From Phycisphaera sp. (GTDB lineage Bacteria > Planctomycetota > Phycisphaerae > Phycisphaerales > UBA1924): 64,000 nt of DNA. The position numbers were made by a program, and so were the translations under genes. Each line of letters begins with the position of its first letter. The stretch's first letter is position 1. Under the pieces are notes generated by a model that worked only from the letters and a program-made list of their open reading frames with translations, was not told where the DNA came from and made no database searches. Below are positions 61,117-64,000 of the stretch, piece by piece. The stretch covers positions 62,001 to 126,000 of the forward strand of contig JACKGZ010000005.1 in the NCBI GenBank assembly GCA_020639255.1, read 5' to 3'.

Positions 61117-61761
61117 ATGGACATCGAGACCCGCATCGCACAGTTCGAGAAGATGGCGCACGACGACCCGGACAACGACATGGCCCACTTCTCGCTCGGC
61201 GGGGCGTATCAGCAGGCCGGCCGATTCGAGGAGGCTGCCGAGAGCTATCTGCGGTGCGTCGAGCTGAACCCGGGCATGAGCAAGGCCTACCAGCTCGCCG
61301 GGGCGGCCCTCATCGCGACGGATCAACCCGAGCGTGCCGGTGAGATCCTGACGAAGGGCTACACCGAGGCCGCCAAGCGGGGCGACCTCATGCCCAAGCG
61401 CGCCATGGGCGACATGCTCGGGCAGCTCAAGCTCCCCGTGCCCGAGGTCGCCGAGCAGAAAGTCGGCCCCGCGCCCGACGGCTCGTTCATCTGTCGAAAG
61501 ACCGGCCGCCCGGGCAACCAGATGGACCGCCCGCCCTTCAAGGGGGCGCTGGGCGAATGGATCCACCAGAACATCAGCCAGGAAACATTCCAGCTCTGGA
61601 TCGCGCAGGGGACCAAGGTCATCAACGAGCTGCGCCTCGATCTGTCGCAGGACAAGGACTCGGACACCTACGACGCGCACATGCGCGAGTTCCTGGGCGT
61701 CGACGACGCGATGTACGAAGAGATCACCGGCGAGAAGCCCCGCGGCAGCGCGGTGATGTGA
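61117..61761 (+). CDS. TPR domain fused to YggX-type Fe(2+)-trafficking protein
   Basis: A 214-residue fusion. Residues 1-90 are TPR pairs (MAHFSLGGAYQQAGRFEEAA, MSKAYQLAGAALIATDQPE). Residues about 122-195 match YggX, a small protein that protects iron-sulfur clusters from oxidation: FICRKTGRP with the conserved Cys126, MDRPPFKGALGEWIHQNIS, FQLWIAQGTKVINELRL and a DAHMREFLG end. In enterobacteria YggX is a free 90-residue protein. ATG 61117 is chosen for GGAGG eight bases upstream. The convergent DUF58 gene's stop codon abuts its own. Confidence 0.88.
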   Translation: MDIETRIAQFEKMAHDDPDNDMAHFSLGGAYQQAGRFEEAAESYLRCVELNPGMSKAYQLAGAALIATDQPERAGEILTKGYTEAAKRGDLMPKRAMGDMLGQLKLPVPEVAEQKVGPAPDGSFICRKTGRPGNQMDRPPFKGALGEWIHQNISQETFQLWIAQGTKVINELRLDLSQDKDSDTYDAHMREFLGVDDAMYEEITGEKPRGSAVM

Positions 61762-62727
61762 TCAGCCTACGACGCCGAGCCGGCGCAGCGAACCCGTCAC
61801 GATCTCTTCTATGGGTGTGTCGGTGAGCGCAAGGCTGTGGCGCATCTTGCGTGATCGGCAGAAGTGCGCGAGTTCCTCGCAATAGCTGCGCACGGACCGC
61901 TTGTAGCTCTCGATGAGTTCCTGCGAGACCGTCACCTCCGCCCCCTGCCCCGTCTCGTTGTCGGTCAGGTGCAGGTCCCCCATCACGCGCCCGTCTTCGA
62001 GCGCCGGGTCGAGTTCACCCGGGCTCAGGATTTGCAGGCAGGTCGTGTCGTACCCGCCGCGCCCCGTGTCGGCGAGCAACCCAAGGCCCGCCTTGTAGCC
62101 CTCCTGGATCAGGAAGTCCGACAGCAGCACCACCACGCCCTTGCCCACGCGCGCGGCGGCGAACTTCCGCATCGCGCCGGCGAAGTCTTCGCCCTTAGAC
62201 TGCCCCGGCCCGTCGGGCGCGAGGTCGAGGTTGTCGAGCAGGAACCGGGCCATGGGCTGAACGCCGCGCCTGCCGCGCATCGGCGCGAGCGTGCGCACGC
62301 CCTCGCGCGTCGCGAACGACATGACGCTCACCCGGTTCTGACTGGCAAGCCCGAGGTACCCAAGCGCCATCGCAAGGCGGTGTGCGAAAATGAGCTTGCT
62401 CGGGTTGCCCGCGTCCATCGAGGCGGAGCAGTCGATCAGGATGTGCAGGGCGAGATCCTCCTCCTCGCGGAAGAGCTTGATGAAGAGGCGGTCGAGGCGG
62501 GCGTAGACGTTCCAGTCGATGTGACGCAGGTCGTCGCCCGCGACATAGGTGCGGTAGTCGTCGAACTCGACGCTCCGCCCGCGGCGTTTGGATCGGCGTT
62601 CGCCGGGCAGGGCGCCTTGGAACACTTTCCGGCTGCGAACGTCCAACCGATCGAGGCGGCTCGACAGCTCCGGGCTGATGAGCTCGTCGCGGGTGCGGGG
62701 GCGGGGCTGGGTGCTGCCTGCGATCAT
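61762..62727 (-). CDS. DUF58 domain protein (vWA-like)
   Basis: A 321-residue protein of the DUF58 family: GRSVEFDDYRTYVAGDDLRH is the signature, followed by IDWNVYARLDRLFIK. A vWA-like fold is indicated by the MIDAS-type motif LIDCSASMDAG and VVLLSDF. DUF58 proteins usually lie beside a MoxR ATPase and vWA/TPR (BatA-type) genes in a membrane chaperone-like system. Here the neighbours within the window are unrelated, so partners must be elsewhere. No membrane segment is present. Confidence 0.88.
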   Translation of the reverse strand: MIAGSTQPRPRTRDELISPELSSRLDRLDVRSRKVFQGALPGERRSKRRGRSVEFDDYRTYVAGDDLRHIDWNVYARLDRLFIKLFREEEDLALHILIDCSASMDAGNPSKLIFAHRLAMALGYLGLASQNRVSVMSFATREGVRTLAPMRGRRGVQPMARFLLDNLDLAPDGPGQSKGEDFAGAMRKFAAARVGKGVVVLLSDFLIQEGYKAGLGLLADTGRGGYDTTCLQILSPGELDPALEDGRVMGDLHLTDNETGQGAEVTVSQELIESYKRSVRSYCEELAHFCRSRKMRHSLALTDTPIEEIVTGSLRRLGVVG

Positions 62728-62816
62728 GTGGATTCCGGGGCCGTGGGCGTGCGCGCCAGGCGCGCGGTAGAGTGTACTCCGGCACTGGGGCTTGCTTGGG
62801 GCATTGGAGCGGATCG

Positions 62817-63707
62817 ATGCGAGATGGGCTTGTGAGAACCGTGCGAGTCGTGCTCATGGGAGGGCTGCTGGGGGTGCTCGGGTCGGTCGCGGGCGCTGCA
62901 TACGGACAGGACACCGCCACTCCTGCCAATAGCCAGGTGCAGCGTACTCCTGCGGACCTGATGCTCGAACAGATCGAACTCCAGCAGGACCGGATCGAGG
63001 CACTCGAACAGCGGGTGTCGGAGCTGACGACCGAACGGAAGAACATCGCCGGCGCTCTGCGCCAGATCGAAGGGATGATCGCGAATCTGCGCCAGGAGCT
63101 CGACTCGGGCAGTGCGCCGCATCAGATCGTCAGGCGTGCCGAGACACCGAGCGATGCGCTTGCCTCACCCGATTCACTGCTGCGTGAGCTGCGCAACCGG
63201 TACCGCGTCGAGATGGCCGGCGTCAAGCTCGACACCGACGAAGAGCGGGCCGTGTTCACGGAGCGGGCGCTCCGCTGGGTGAGGCTCACCAACCGCGATC
63301 TGCGCGGCAAACGCTCGTGGCTCGTCGAGCTGGACGACCTCGCCTCGGTCGGGCAGAACGGCTATGTCGTTCGGATGACCGTGCTCGACGAGGCATCGGG
63401 CCTTCCGATCGGTGAGGCGGTGGATATCGGGTTCCCGGCGAAGTTCCTCGAACGCTTCAACCGCGGCTCGCGCAGCGGACGCTGGGTGATCACGTCGATC
63501 GTGATCGCCAAGCCCGTGTTCAACGAGTCGCGCGTAGTGCCGGGTGTGTTCGAGTTCCCGCCGTACGTGGGCCCGATGATGGAGTTCGACTTCGAACTCG
63601 ACTGGTATGCGCTGAGCGCTTGGAAGCCCGGCGACCCGATCACGCCACCCGAGGACGATGCACCAGCCGAGGAGAACGAGCAGAATCAGCCCTCTGAGGA
63701 TGCCTGA
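62817..63707 (+). CDS. secreted coiled-coil protein of unknown function
   Basis: A 296-residue exported protein. Signal peptide (VVLMGGLLGVLGSVAGAAYG), a coiled coil of about 55 residues (LEQIELQQDRIEALEQRVSE), and a beta-rich C-terminal domain (WLVELDDLASVGQNGYVVRM, WVITSIVIAKPVFNESRVV). The last 25 residues are a Pro/Glu-rich acidic tail. No enzyme motif is recognised. ATG 62817 has GGAG seven bases upstream. It overlaps the convergent acyltransferase gene by 22 bp. Confidence 0.72.
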   Translation: MRDGLVRTVRVVLMGGLLGVLGSVAGAAYGQDTATPANSQVQRTPADLMLEQIELQQDRIEALEQRVSELTTERKNIAGALRQIEGMIANLRQELDSGSAPHQIVRRAETPSDALASPDSLLRELRNRYRVEMAGVKLDTDEERAVFTERALRWVRLTNRDLRGKRSWLVELDDLASVGQNGYVVRMTVLDEASGLPIGEAVDIGFPAKFLERFNRGSRSGRWVITSIVIAKPVFNESRVVPGVFEFPPYVGPMMEFDFELDWYALSAWKPGDPITPPEDDAPAEENEQNQPSEDA

Positions 63708-64000
63708 TCTGCGAAGGGTCGATCGCCCGGGCCCGGCGCTGGGTATGAGCCGCCGGATTTCTGCCTGAGCATCGCGCGGAGTTCGAGGCGCATGTCGTCG
63801 ATTTTGCGCTCGAGTACGGCGTTGATGTCGCCCGCCTTGAGTTCGGTCGAGTCGATCGGCTCGCCGTACATGACCATCACGCGCGTTCCGAGCCTTGGTT
63901 TGCTGCTCGTGCGGGGCCATGCGTCGTAGACACCCTCGACGGCAACCGGTATCACCGGACACTTGGCCCGCCTGATGATGAGCGCAGCCCCGTCGCGGAA
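63686..64000 (-). CDS. plsC: lysophosphatidic acid acyltransferase (PlsC family), C-terminal part only
   Basis: Only the last 104 codons lie in the window. The visible segment FRDGAALIIRRAKCPVIPVA followed by VEGVYDAWPR matches the last conserved block of PlsC-type glycerophospholipid acyltransferases, and RVMVMYGEPID is the usual near-terminal segment. The catalytic HX4D motif would lie outside. The tail beyond is Pro/Gly-rich and not conserved. Membrane lipid synthesis is the likely role. Confidence 0.8.
   Translation of the reverse strand, partial: FRDGAALIIRRAKCPVIPVAVEGVYDAWPRTSSKPRLGTRVMVMYGEPIDSTELKAGDINAVLERKIDDMRLELRAMLRQKSGGSYPAPGPGDRPFADQASSEG

Noticed and set aside
1..64000. tRNA, rRNA, CRISPR arrays, integrases and transposases
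   Set aside because: I looked for T-loop motifs, rRNA signatures, regularly spaced repeats and recombinase motifs by eye and saw none; a tRNAscan or covariance search could still find a missed small RNA.

Overview
This 64 kb window is ordinary high-GC bacterial chromosome, densely packed on both strands. It most likely comes from a member of the Planctomycetota, class Phycisphaerae. Reasons: two secreted proteins end in the paired-loop dockerin-like tail finishing in GCD that is common in that group; there is a B12-dependent ribonucleotide reductase, a lipid A and heptose gene set, a TPR-secretin, a Walker-type secretion ATPase carrying an FHA domain, and many genes that look lineage-restricted. 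The taxonomic call is inference. I found no rRNA, tRNA, CRISPR array, integrase or transposase.

Layout. 0-3.1 kb (minus): an envelope operon maf / small membrane protein / lpxK / hldE kinase with start-stop overlaps. 3.2-7.9 kb: a nitrilase-family amidase, the FHA-GspE ATPase, serS and a family 2 glycosyltransferase, closed by a double-hairpin element. 8-13.7 kb (minus): a TPR lipoprotein, an rluD-type pseudouridine synthase with a TPR membrane protein, and an MnmE-like GTPase overlapping coaX. 13.8-18.5 kb (plus): an orphan protein, a possible structured leader RNA and a giant secretin. 18.7-21.9 kb (plus): a STAS / HATPase switch pair, then an iscS-iscU-iscA type iron-sulfur operon with a palindromic operator and a gene-less inverted-repeat element inside it. 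22-28.2 kb: an ACT protein, a TlpA-like thioredoxin, a trxB-phyH pair, a secreted orphan and an RpoD-like sigma factor. 28.6-33.1 kb: a UVR-motif protein and an mnmG-Kef operon.

33.2-36.4 kb is more accessory: tandem dockerin-tailed paralogues, a GNAT acetyltransferase and an AT-rich lipoprotein. 36.4-45.2 kb: a polyprenyl-phosphate sugar transferase, a CbpA-type DnaJ, a protein of six exact-register 45-residue repeats, a CpcT/CpeT-FKBP fusion, mdh, a methyltransferase and a flavin reductase. 45.3-46.7 kb is an AT-rich island with one large membrane protein. 46.9-51.6 kb (minus): dcd, a four-helix-bundle (S23/IVP) gene bounded by 30-bp inverted repeats, and nrdJ. 52.4-58.4 kb (plus): a FlgI-like lipoprotein with helical repeats, then smc. 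58.4-64 kb: a beta-lactamase-fold hydrolase, pyrD, a TPR-YggX fusion, a DUF58 protein, a coiled-coil secreted protein and the 3' end of a plsC-type acyltransferase.

Themes. Iron and redox handling recurs (Isc genes, TlpA-like protein, thioredoxin reductase, YggX fusion). dcd and nrdJ form a deoxynucleotide-supply pair interrupted by a putative mobile cassette. The strongest candidates for something new are that cassette together with its gene-less counterpart in the isc operon, the CpcT/CpeT-FKBP fusion, the FlgI-like protein outside any flagellar cluster, and the 45-residue repeat protein.
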